NCBI GenBank assembly: GCA_964017195.1
Contig: OZ024894.1
Coordinates: 36,944,923-37,008,922, forward strand
Source of the DNA: Siderastrea radians
Lineage: Eukaryota > Cnidaria > Anthozoa > Scleractinia > Rhizangiidae
DNA length: 64,000 nucleotides
Direction of reading: 5' to 3'
Under the pieces are notes generated by a model. The model did not search any database and was not told where the DNA came from. It saw only the letters and a program-made list of their open reading frames with translations. Both the position numbers and the translations under genes were made by a program. How positions within the stretch are numbered: position 1 is the first letter of the stretch; each line of letters opens with the position of its first letter. Below, one piece after another: positions 48,007 through 57,900 of the stretch.

Positions 48007-48890
48007 TTAGCCTCTTAAAAAGTCTATCAGCAATGCCAGCTCTGCGGCAGCAGTGACTCCTCTGGCTCTAAGATTGTGAAGACTTATGGAGGAAACGTCA
48101 GTAATATTCCTTAAGGCGTCCTTAATAATCTCCCTGGCTTTGGTGTAGCTTAAACCATGACGCCAAACTTTCGTTACAGATCTTGGGGACGAGAGGGCTC
48201 TGAACAACGGTAGATCCTCACTAAAGACAATATCTGCCGCAGCAATGTATCGCTTTAAAGCCTCCACGCGATTGCAATCCGCGATTGCAATCCGCGATTG
48301 CAATCCACGCCCCATCATGTAATTGGTCTGTCTTGGAAGATTGTAAGAATATGGACACATAAGTAGGAAAAAACTTAATGTCAGAAGCCCTTAAGGCACA
48401 CAACTCGCTGAAACGGAAAAAAAAAACAGAATAGCCTACAAGACATACAGATAAGGAGGGAGACTTACCTGGAATCCTAGATATAACAAGCGCCTTCAAC
48501 ATTTCAGGAGAGATGGGATTTTTCTTCGATTTAGGTTTCCCCAGAATCCTTTGAGAAGCAGCTATTGGGGAAGAAACCATAGGATGCTCGGACCTCTTCG
48601 GCAAACCGGCCGGCTGTTGAGCCCAATCAATACTGTAGACGGCATTGATTGCTTCCATGATAAGACACTTCAAATAGACTGCGACATGGAAGGAGTTGGC
48701 GGGCATATGCAGAGATAATTACACGAAGCCCGAAGTTTCCATCGCTTAAAACCAGGAGCCAAGTAACTACGATTAGTACCCTATGCTTTCGAAGCGAGCG
48801 CGGTTTCCTTGACGCAAGTGGCCAGTGGCTGCAGATGATCAGGGATTGAGACCAGGAATTTGCACCATATCCCTTACTGAAATACATCTA
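48007..48890 (-). pseudogene. Broken tyrosine recombinase (DIRS/Crypton-type)
   Basis: Minus-strand frames carry the pattern of eukaryotic transposon tyrosine recombinases: an N-terminal helical part (APGFKRWKLRAS, then ANSFHVAVYL after a frameshift near 48710), RFSELCALRASDI with the first catalytic arginine, SKTDQLHDGAW, LPLFRALSSPRS, and ISLHNLRARGVTAAAE with the H-x-x-R motif. The frame changes near 48260-48300, where a 14-bp sequence (GATTGCAATCCGC) repeats three times. The end with the catalytic tyrosine is missing. It is a remnant in the intron, antisense to the host gene. The host element class is inferred. Confidence 0.7.
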
Positions 48891-49077
48891 GTAATAAAAG
48901 AAAACTAATAGGGAAAATAACAAGAACCCAAAGAAATGAAACCATGAAAAACAAGACAGACACGCACACACATGAAATAATCAAAACAAAAAACAGCAAC
49001 AAAGAAAATTGTAAACAAAGCATCTACGTAAGCAAAGGAAAAAACCTATATTAAAGGCATAAACGTTCCTTAACTTC

Positions 49078-49330
49078 TCGGACACGAAAAGTCCCTTACA
49101 TTTCGGGCACAGGTCGTCCCGTACAATTCGAGCGCTAATGACATCTTTCTTTTTTCGGGCACAGATGGTCCCTTCATACTGCGGGCACAGATGGTCCCTC
49201 AACATTTTGGGGACAGTTGGTCCCTCTACATAGCGGGCACAGATGGTCCCTTCATTCCGTGGGCACAGATGCAGTCTCTTGAATTGCGGGCACAGATGGT
49301 CCCTTCGTATAGCGGGCACAAAAAGGCCCA
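49078..49330. repeat. Degenerate ~26-bp minisatellite (GGGCACAGATGGTCCC)
   Basis: About eight to ten diverged units of GCGGGCACAGATGGTCCCTT, spaced roughly 26 bp. They give a repetitive minus-strand ORF (DHLCPQ / TICAR units) that is an artefact of the repeat. Confidence 0.8.
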
Positions 49331-49504
49331 GTCAAACTGATGCAAAAAACACAAAACAAAACCTTAAACTACGAAAACCAAAAGATTCTCCTGAATCATG
49401 AGTACAGCTGGTCCCAGAACTGGCAATAAAGGCACCTGAAGAAAATAAAAATAGATTAGTAAAACTGAAAATAGATAACCATGTAAATATATGTGGAAAA
49501 AAAT

Positions 49505-49505
49505 T

Positions 49506-49581
<76 letters not shown>
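49505..49581. repeat. (CTAA)n microsatellite
   Basis: About 19 uninterrupted CTAA units. Confidence 0.95.
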
Positions 49582-49582
<1 letters not shown>

Positions 49583-50091
49583 ATAAACAAATAAGAAATA
49601 CAAAAAGCTGTAAAATGAAGGCTAGACTGAAGTACAGTAGCCTTCAGCGAATAGCACCAAGAGATTGAATAAACTCCCAAACAGACATTAAATACTCTTA
49701 CAATTCCCTTGATAGTCACATACCAACGAGAGCATATTTTTTCGCGAATTGCACAACGCGAAAAACTTCTATTTTATAGTTTCTATTTTTTATTAAAATC
49801 TAACATGATGGCCAGGATGCCATAATGACAGGCTTTCTACTAGAAGTAATATCCAAACGGGGATTCCTTCTAAAATAAAACCAACAAAAAATCAGGGTAA
49901 AAAGAGAAAGAATTTAAAAGAATAGCATTCACCAACGGTAAAGTAATCTCAGAATGGTCATGGTTATATCAGTTAACAAACTGATATATTGATGGAACTA
50001 TTCTTTTGCCTGTTTAGAAGCAGAAAGTTTATAATAATTAATAACAAACATACTCATAACAGTCATATATAACCGCAAATAATTTTAAGCT

Positions 50092-50388
50092 CTGGCCAAC
50101 CGGAATCTCAAGTCAACGCAAGTTCAACACCATTTGCCAAAACACCATTTCAGTGCAGCCTTGCACGCGCGGCCGTACTAAGGGAAACAATACTGAGAAC
50201 AACTTTCAGTGACTTGCGTTGGGTGGCCAAAATAAAAAAAAAAAACGGCGTGCGTTCACTCGCGTGCAAATTTGAGCTCGATCAAAGTGAACGTAAGATC
50301 ATCTGAAGCTCTCGCAAGTTAACGCAAGCCATGGGTCAAACCGACTCCCAAGTTATTGCAGGTTTTACTTGCGACTCCTTTTGGCCAG
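50092..50388. mobile_element. Small inverted-repeat element (about 300 bp)
   Basis: Left end CTGGCCAACCGGAATCTCAA pairs with right end TTGCGACTCC-TTTTGGCCAG. No ORF; a MITE. Confidence 0.5.
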
Positions 50389-50704
50389 GGGTTTAGATGA
50401 CCACGACGGTAAGTGGAGATCCAAACTGGCTGTATTGACGAGAGGATGTAGCAAATCCTAATTTTTCGATGGATGTCGCAGTTGCTGCGCGCCACTACAC
50501 TGTGGGCCGGGTAACCGGGACTCTTTAAGCCGGTGCATCTCCACGCTGGAGCTAAAAATACACCTGGCCTAAAGGTGATTCAAACAAATACGGTGTTGCC
50601 ACTCTTTATTATCTTCTATATGCGCTTTATACAAATAAATTCGTCATCATCGTCTTCATCATCATCATTATTATTATTGCTATTATAATGATTATTTACA
50701 CCAG

Positions 50705-50899
50705 GAACGTGCGTGGATCTCATAAACAATTACACCTGCATCTGCAACGCTGGCTTCACTGGTCGAAATTGTGATGTTAAGATTATAAGCTGCAAGGATG
50801 ATTCCTGTTATCCCAATGTGACCTGCCTCGAAAATAGCGAAAGTATTAGCTGTGGTCCGTGTCCAATCGGTCTAACAGGAGATGGAAAGAATTGTAAAG
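50705..50899 (+). CDS. VWDE-like gene, exon 10: EGF half plus COMP-like EGF
   Basis: 195 nt, phase 1-1, acceptor TTTACACCAG, donor GTACAT. Starts GTCVDLINNYTCICNAGF, completing a calcium-binding EGF. A different EGF type follows (SCKDDSCYPNVTC, then CGPCPIGLTGDGKNC), resembling the EGF of thrombospondin/COMP proteins (CxPCP.G..GDG..C). It marks the change from EGFs split by introns to one EGF per exon downstream. An element begins 12 bp after its donor. Confidence 0.85.
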
Positions 50900-51615
50900 G
50901 TACATTTAATTAGTCATATAGGTATGATTTTGTCCCCGTTACTGTCGAGGTAAGTCGAATTAGTTCGAGGTAAGTGTCGAGTTTGGTCGAGGTAAGTGTC
51001 GCGGTAAAGAAACCTCGACATTGTTCACAAAAGAATACTAATGAGCATCGTTCTTACACAATGATAACAATATGCTTGCCCAAACTTGCCCACTCGTAGT
51101 CACAGAAATTGAGTTGGTCAACTTGAGCAACGAATGTTAATTTCACTTGAAAGTTATGTCTGAGTTTTCTTTCTTCTGAAAACTACCTCAACATATAAAT
51201 TAACTCGTCTTCTCCTGGTATGGGTTATCATGCAGCGAACAGTTGGTTAGACAAAAAACTGGTCAGTAGCATTGTTCGCAAATCAAAAGCCTTCTCAAAA
51301 AGAACTCCAAGCGTTGTGGCTACGAAACTGCGTGGGTAGCATTGTCGGTCAAAAACGAGAACAACTCAGAATACATTGTATTTTGAAACCGTTGATACGT
51401 TAACCTATCTTACGTGACTGTGTTTTTGTCTTTACATTTCATTAAAAGTAGAGAAAGCGTATGCGCATTGAAGCGAACTACGGTAACTAAACCGAATTTG
51501 CATGAGATATTAGCACCTCTTTGTTTAACAGAGAGTGTTTTTATATAGACAAGTTACGCACTGCTAGACACGAGAAGGAATAAACAGCTGATCTCTTTTC
51601 AAATACGTTTGTTAG

Positions 51616-52872
51616 GCGGCGCACGTGCTAGGCACGTGTGGCCGTCTCATAAAATGCAAAGCACATTCCTGAATTGGCGGAAGTCACTAGACTTAGTCTC
51701 CACACGGGCTCTAAACAACCAGGCTCGTTAGATTGAAAGCTAATCTCTCAAATACCACACAACTTGCTAGTGATATTACCTTTTTTCCATCTATAGCTAT
51801 GACGTAACCAGATAGAAAAAAGTAACCGTAGAAAGTAGCGTAATTTTGTTGTTTTGAGTTTCGCAGCGTATTGAAGTTAAGTAAAGGTAAGCGTTGAAAT
51901 GTTTACTTCTCAGGGTAGTATTGACAAAATACATTAGAATCACTGGTCGGCATTCGAACAATGGCCTTGTTGTTATCATGAAGTAAATTAAAATGGACCT
52001 GCATCGTTGTTTAAAAATAGATTGCAATTAGCCTGCACTCGTGTCGTTAGGATCCGAATGGAGGCCTTGCCTGAAGGCTGAAACATTTGTCGTGAATGCC
52101 TAAGGGCCGTACTTAACGATATCACGGTTTAAGAACGATTTATTTCTCCCGGTAAAGCCACAGGTTTTCTCCTGGAGAGAGAGTCGTACAGAGAGGTCAC
52201 TGGTTACAAACAAACAAAGTTTTCAAGTTGCATACATACATTTAATTCCTTACATACCGGAAGTGCAAATTGTCCATAACAGGTCACCGGAAACCACCAA
52301 CTACTAAAGTTATAAGGTTTAAACCTTTTTTCCCTTAGAAAGGTTAAGTAAAGGTAAGCGTTGAAATGTTTATTTCTCAGGGTAGTATTGACAAAACACA
52401 TTAGAATCACTGGTCGGCATTCGAACAATGGCCTTGTTGTTATCATAAAGTAAATTAAAATGGACCTGCATCGTTGTTTAAAAAAAGATTGCAATTAGCC
52501 TGCACTCGTGTCGTTGGGATCCGAATGGAACCCTTGCCTGAAGCCTGAAACATTTGTTGTGAATGCCTAAGGGCCGTACTTAACGATATCAAAGTTTAAG
52601 AGCGATTTATTTCTCCAGGTAAAGCCACAGGTTTTCTCCTGGAGAAAGAGTCGTACAGGTGTCACAGGTTACAAACAAACGAAGTTCTCAAGTTGCATAC
52701 ATACATTTAATTCCTTACATACTGGAAGTGCAAATTGTCCATAACAGGTCACCGGAAACCACGAACTACTAAAGTAAAAAGGTTTAAAACCTTTTTTCCT
52801 TAAGAAAAGGGGAGGGGGAGGGGATGAGCGACTATGCGCCGCCTGTAAATTCTTCATAATTTCTTGTTAATG
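51616..52872. repeat. Nested insertion with a 467-bp tandem repeat
   Basis: This segment interrupts the left arm and is absent from the right arm. It contains two units of 467 bp starting GTTAAGTAAAGGTAAGCGTT at 51876 and 52343, clearly diverged from each other. Confidence 0.7.
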
Positions 52873-52924
52873 ACAAAACCGCTATTGTGTTACAAGAATA
52901 GTTTAACATACAAAGTTCGCTTAG

Positions 52925-53300
52925 TCTTCGGGAACAGGTTGTTTGAGAAACAATCGATTGAGTAAGAATTTTCGCTTATCGATGGCAAGTTCTGTCAATT
53001 CGAGCCAATCCGAATCTCCATGTTGTTGATACTCGTTTACTTGAGCTTCGAGCTTGGCTTCGTGGCGACTGGTAACGTCATCTTGAATGCGTGATCAGGG
53101 ATCTATTTGCTCTCTTCTTCTTGGTAAGAATTGATTTCTTCACTCGATTGAGAGTCTTGAGATGACTGTTCACTTTCCTGTGAGCTCTCATCTTCGCTAT
53201 CATCGGGCAATCGGATTTTTCCATAACCTTGTTGAAAGAATTGATTATATTTGCTGGACATTGTGATCCGAACTGTGCGAGCATTACCACCACCTCCTTC
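52925..53300 (-). pseudogene. Outward-facing ORF remnant in left arm of the 6.5 kb element
   Basis: On the minus strand, the frame ending near 52925 reads DSDWLELTELAIDK, then LLNRLFLKQPVPED-stop. It is nearly the same as the C-terminus of the + strand ORF at 56371-56655. Upstream on the minus strand lies an acidic low-complexity frame (KIRLPDDSEDESSQES) ended by a stop near 53100. Function unknown. Confidence 0.5.
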
Positions 53301-53343
53301 ACAATAATATTTGTTTCCCTACTCCTCCCCCTTCTACTCAAAT

Positions 53344-53665
53344 GCTGTATTATTTGTTTCTCTTGTACCCTTCCTGTACCCTCTCTGTACCCCTACTGTA
53401 CCCCTCCTGTACCCCCTCTGTACCCTATTGTACCCCTCCTGTACCCCCTCTGTACCCCTATTGTACCCCTTCTGTACCCCTATTGTACCTCTCCTGTACC
53501 CCTTCTATACCCCTATTGTACCCACTCTGTACCCCTCCTGTACCCGCTCTGCACCCTTCCTGTACCCCTCTGTACCCTTCTTGTACCCCTCTGTACCCTT
53601 CTTGTACCCCTCTGTACCCTTCCTGTACCCCCTCTGTACACTTCCTGTACCCCCTCTGTACCCTA
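53344..53665. repeat. TGTACCCC minisatellite
   Basis: About 25 degenerate units of CTGTACCCCT(CT) with 11-15 bp spacing. All three + frames stay open through it, giving spurious Tyr/Pro/Cys-rich ORFs. Confidence 0.9.
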
Positions 53666-53676
53666 TTCTGAATTAG

Positions 53677-54209
53677 GGAGGGGGGCACATTGTGCCCGCG
53701 CTGACTTCAACGAATGATAACTTTTAAACGGTTCGACGAATAATCACCAAATCTCGTGACTTTTCCTAAAATTTATCAGAGAAAATTTTCCTGTGTCAAT
53801 GACGTGTCTATGATGATTGACGTTTCCATAGCAACCGTCTACTCAGAAGTGTATTTTGACTATTTTCTGCCTTTTTTCAGTCTTTTTCAGGTTTTCCCCC
53901 TTCGTTTGTAAGAAGAAGATAATTTTTTACTTTTGTGTGCTTGTTTTGACTATGTTTCTTAGAACAAAATCATATATTTTTGGTGACGTCATTGTCAGCT
54001 GTAGGACTGCAGGTTTGGGATTCAAGATGGCGGCCTCAAATTCAAAATGGCAGGTTTTTGACGTTATTTTGACGTCACGACATGTCATAATTGATACGTC
54101 ATAAGCCCAATTGTTGTTAAGCTAATGACGTGCTACAAACGTGCCAAGTTTCATCGCAAGAGCTTTTCCAGATCTATAGGGGGGGCACTTTGTGCCCTCC
54201 CCCCCCGCC
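53677..54209. mobile_element. Possible small element with GGGGGGCACAxTGTGCCC ends
   Basis: The palindromic motif GGGGGGCACATTGTGCCC (53680-53697) recurs as GGGGGCACTTTGTGCCC (about 54181-54197) in inverted-compatible form around a 0.5 kb segment. The segment is rich in TGACGT and 'CAAGATGGCGGC' sequences. No ORF. Confidence 0.35.
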
Positions 54210-54212
54210 AGG

Positions 54213-55028
54213 CTCAGAAACTCAAAAAAAGCCCAGGTAGAATAGGGCTAACAATTGATCGTATTCTCTATGAGGTCAAGAAGCTGAGTCGCATTTCATG
54301 GTATTATAGTCAGTGGCAAGATGGTTATGAAGCCCTGAAGACGAAACTCGAAAAAGAGATCCAGTTTTTTCGCGGGCTTCCAAAGTTTCACGACGATCTA
54401 CGGGAAATTGACCCAAAATATCGTCATACTCTTGCTCTAAAACATGTTCCCCAAGGGAAAATTTAACACCAATATCAGTCGGAATGCGCAATACATGGCT
54501 CCCTTTCGCAGCCCTAGCGATCGAAAACAAATCGGTATCATTGCTGAACGTATGTTTGAGAAGAATCGCCAACAGGTCATGACAGCGTATTATCAAGAGA
54601 TGAAAAGGCCTTACGGGTATCTGTTTGTAGATAACCAACCAGTCACACCCGCAAAAATACAGGGTCTTGAGCGATATCTTTGGTTCGTGTCGCGTTTACC
54701 CGTGTGTCAACAAAACCTCGAAACCAGAGGAAACGGATCTTAAGAAGAAATCTTGGGGAAACTGCTTCATCCGCCTCTCAGTACTCTTGTCGAGAACACA
54801 TATTTGTTTGATCTTGTCTGGTCTGATGCAAGCTGGCCTGCTGTGCGAAATTGTACGCAAGATGCACCCTTTCTCAAAATTTTTCCAGAAGGGTTTGGTC
54901 TTGCCGAAATGTACACGAGTGCTCGAAATAAGTTCGATCCTTATATTCCTACAGTGTTATATGCAGGAGGGAATTACTGGCCTGTCAAAATAAGGCATTA
55001 TTCTAACGCTAAAACAAAGTGGATCTAG
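54213..55028 (+). pseudogene. Unrecognised ORF broken by three frameshifts (6.5 kb element)
   Basis: Three frame changes (near 54455, 54665 and 54750, each one base, two in A or G runs) link four overlapping + frames that look coding. Distinctive pieces are IDRILYEVKKLSRISWYYSQ, RKQIGIIAERMFEKNRQ, KRPYGYLFVDNQPVTPAK and YLFDLVWSDASWPAVRNC, ending before TAG at 55026-55028. The composition is that of a soluble protein of about 270 residues. No transmembrane segment, zinc finger or nuclease motif is seen, and I do not recognise the family. It is probably a decayed gene of the inverted-repeat element. Confidence 0.5.
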
Positions 55029-55189
55029 ATGTTTTTTCTACATCTACATATACATCATTTCTTAGGGTTAAAACATTCTTGGGAGGGGTAGTTAGTTCGC
55101 TATTAAAAGTCAATGTATTATAGTTTTATTGTTTGTTTGTTTGTATATAGTATATAGCGTATTGTGCACCTACACGTTTTAAAGAGTTT

Positions 55190-56050
55190 TTAGAACATGG
55201 TCACACCCACTCAGCCAATCAGTGTCCAGCATTTCGATGCTCTATATTCCATAAACTGTCTTAAATTATGTAAAGTGGCGGGGGCTTTGAAGCAGAGGGA
55301 AATTGCGGGGTAAAATTACAGAGAATTTCTGCATTCATTAGTGGCTCTATATAGAGCATACTAATGAGGCATTGTTTTCCTTTGTTTGTAAGCCTCATTA
55401 GTATGCTCTATATAGAGCATACTAATGACTAAGTAGAAACTACTAATGAATACACAAATTCTCTGTGAATATTTATAACTAAATCGATAAAATCAACAGC
55501 TTCAACGGCTAGAAACACTCATTATTTTTTTGCGTTTTAACAAAAAAATGCCATCTTACGGTATAATAGCATAGCAAAAAGCAAATCGAAAGAAAAACCA
55601 TTATTTTACATGAAATACGAACTGTTCAGACCTTAATTGAAACAGAAGGACAGACTTGTTTCTCCGTGTTTGCCAGACTACGAGTGTTGTACTTGAACTT
55701 GACTTAATTTGGCCTCTTGGAGTTTCCTGCGGGTTCCCCACTCGCTGGTGTCGGTGGTTGTAGCGCATCGAAGACTGCTTTCACCAGTGTAAATCTAGCA
55801 AATCTTTAGAGGCGATCACTGCCTCGAGTTCCAAATTTCCGTGTATTGGCTCATGGCTGTTTACACACCAACTGCGATAAACCGCGCGGTGAAGCACTCT
55901 AAAACATTGCACTTCAAAGCCATGCGTACATTAGCGAAAATATCGTTAACAAAATAGCAACGTGATTTCAAGGTGAGAACTAAAAATTAAATGCAAAAAC
56001 ATAATCTGCACGTAAAAACGGAATTCTTCGTGGGTGTGACCATGTTCTAA
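55190..56050. mobile_element. Nested inverted-repeat element containing a hairpin
   Basis: The ends TTAGAACATGGTCACACCCA and its complement (TGGGTGTGACCATGTTCTAA) enclose about 860 bp. Inside, 55344-55370 and 55392-55418 form perfect 27-bp arms around a 21-nt loop. Confidence 0.55.
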
Positions 56051-56053
56051 GAC

Positions 56054-56193
56054 GGTTAGACAATGAACGCTCTTGTCCTATGGGATATAGCGTCCCTCCC
56101 AAGATAGAATGCCACGAGGCCGCAGGCCCAGTGGCATTCTATCTTTGCTCGGGACACTATATCCCATAGAACACTTGCGTTCATTGTCTAACC
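56054..56193. repeat. Long hairpin, ~62-bp arms
   Basis: 56054-56115 pairs with 56131-56193 (GGTTAGACAATGAACGC ... GATAGAATGCCAC / GTGGCATTCTATC ... GCGTTCATTGTCTAACC) with few mismatches and a 15-nt GC-rich loop. It lies directly next to the element ending at 56050. Confidence 0.85.
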
Positions 56194-56199
56194 CTTACT

Positions 56200-56270
56200 T
56201 GTAAGCTCCTCAGTGTTACGTGGATAAATAAACTATTGTATTGTTGTGTTGTATTGTATTGTATATACAC
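56200..56270 (+). mobile_element. LINE/SINE-type (TATTG)n 3' tail
   Basis: GTAAGCTCCTCAGTGTTACG, then AATAAACTATTGTATTGTTG and further TATTG units, similar to the 3' tail at 8562. Only the end of an element is visible. Confidence 0.4.
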
Positions 56271-56370
56271 AAAGACGAACCAAGCGTGAAATCATTTCTT
56301 AAAGAAACCAGAGCCGGTGAAAGAGCTAGAGAGAGTAAACCTCAGAACTTTTAGCCATGTGCTTTGACAA

Positions 56371-56655
56371 ATGAATGTGAACAGAACGGTGATTCACAAC
56401 AGGCGGCCCCTATTAAAGCTGAAAATGCTCTACTACCAGTATACAGGAAGGAGCTACGAAAAGTCCTTTTTGGAGTATTTACAGTGGATGCATTTCATGA
56501 AGAAAGATTCGACCTTCCGTAAAGTGATGGAGACCAAAAATGAATTAAAGGAAACAGAAGGCTATGATTGGCTGGAATCGACAGAGCTCGCCATCGATAA
56601 GGGAGAATTCTTACTCAATCGATTGTTTGTCAAACAACCTGTTCCCGAAGACTAA
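56371..56655 (+). CDS. Unrecognised 94-aa ORF in right arm of the 6.5 kb element
   Basis: Basic and aromatic N-terminal part (PLLKLKMLYYQYTGRSYEKS), then DWLESTELAIDKGEFLLNRL and an end KQPVPED-stop. The last ~30 residues match a minus-strand remnant at 52925-53010, so this ORF lies partly in the inverted repeats and faces outward. No known domain is recognised. It may be the C-terminal part of a larger, decayed gene. Confidence 0.45.
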   Translation: MNVNRTVIHNRRPLLKLKMLYYQYTGRSYEKSFLEYLQWMHFMKKDSTFRKVMETKNELKETEGYDWLESTELAIDKGEFLLNRLFVKQPVPED

Positions 56656-57459
56656 GCGAACTTTGTCTGTTAAACTATTTTTGTAACACATTCAATTCAG
56701 CGGTTTTGATATAAATAAACGTATTTGAAAAGAGATCAGCTGTTTATTCCTTCTCTTGTTTAGCAGCGTGTAACTTGTCTATATAAAAGCACTCTCTGTT
56801 AAACAAAAAGGTGCTAATTTCTCATGCAAATTCGGTTGAGTTACTGTAGTTCGCTTCAATGCGCATACGCTTTCTCTACTTTTAATGAAATGTAAAGACA
56901 AAAACACAGACACATAAGATAGGTTAACGTATCAACGATTATTATTAGCACAAGAAAATAAAATACAATGTATACTGAATTGTTTTCGTTTTCGATAGTG
57001 CTACCCACGCTCTTTCGTAGCCACAACGCTTGGAGTTTTTTTGAGAAGGCTTTTGATTTGCGAACAATTCTAACCAATTTTTTGACTAACCAACTGTTCG
57101 CTAAATGATAACTCATACCAGGAGAAGACGAGTTAATTTTATGTTGAGGTAGCTTTCAGAAGAAAGAAAACTCAGACATAACTTTCAAGTGAAATTAATA
57201 TTCGTTGCTCAAGTTGACCAACTCAATTTCTGTGCATTTATATTCAAATACACAATACCTATGTCAATGACTAATCAGGAATAAAGGGCAAAGAGCGGGC
57301 AAGTTTACATGGGCAAGCATGTTGTTATCATTGTGTAAGAACGATGCTCATTAGTATTCTTTTGTGAACAATGTCGAGGTTTCTTTACCGCGACACTTAC
57401 CTCGACCTAACTCGACTTACCTCGACAGTATCGGGGACAAAATCATACCGATATGACTA

Positions 57460-57786
57460 CTAATTTAGTTTAAGAGCGGTTGTATGAGAAAACCGTTAAA
57501 AATAGCAACATTTTCGACGGAGTTGGTTGGCCAATCTCCACCATATTTCTGGTGGCTGTTGAACTTGCCCATGTAGTATCAATCGTACGTAGCATTTTTT
57601 TTTAATTGGCGTTCTTGCTTTCTAGAACAGACAGGTCCTCAAAAAATCCGCAGAGGGGTAGTGAAATAGTGATCTTGAGTCAACTTCAGATATGGATATC
57701 TTCTAACATAAGCAAGCAACGGACATACTTTCCATTCATAGGCAACTGACCTTTGCTTTGACCGGTTTCTATTTTGTGCTTTCCAG
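57460..57786. other. Intron remainder before exon 11
   Basis: Nothing recognised up to the acceptor TGTGCTTTCCAG. Confidence 0.4.
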
Positions 57787-57900
57787 ATGTCGACTACTGT
57801 ATCAATTCATCTTGCAAGAATGGTGCTTCGTGTGTGGATGGGCTGACAAGTTACAAGTGTTCCTGTCTTGCTGGATTCACAGGGGTTTCCTGCGAAACAG
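57787..57900 (+). CDS. VWDE-like gene, exon 11: single EGF
   Basis: 114 nt, phase 1-1, donor GTATCT. One complete EGF: DVDYCINSSCKNGASCVDG, then LTSYKCSCLAGFTG, VSCET. Same type as exons 59184 and 61493 (CKNGASCVDG). The D-x-D-x-C start suggests calcium binding. Confidence 0.9.

Larger units (their letters stand above)
48891..50091. other. Intron with two simple tandem repeats
   Basis: Apart from the two repeats listed next (49078-49330 and 49505-49581), nothing is recognised. Confidence 0.4.
50912..57459. mobile_element. 6.5 kb element with ~0.7 kb terminal inverted repeats
   Basis: 50912-51615 and 56718-57459 are inverted copies over almost their whole length. The ends are AGTCATATAGGTATGATTTT and its complement; inside both are GAGGTAAGTGTCGCGGTAAA and GAATACTAATGAGCATCG. 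Similarity resumes past a nested insertion (left 52873-53010, right about 56560-56697), so the arms were longer. Flanks TTAATT and CTAATT are a possible imperfect target duplication. Long inverted repeats recall Polinton/Maverick-type elements, but those are usually two to three times larger, and I see no DNA polymerase B, integrase or other hallmark. Internal ORFs are broken and unrecognised. Confidence 0.75.

Noticed and set aside
49078..49330. 112-aa minus-strand ORF with repeated DHLCPQ/TICAR units, resembling a zinc-finger array
   Set aside because: Only one cysteine per unit and no histidine spacing. It comes from a 26-bp minisatellite.
56856..57116. 86-aa minus-strand ORF with a hydrophobic segment
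   Set aside because: It lies wholly inside the right inverted repeat and the left arm does not keep an equivalent open frame.
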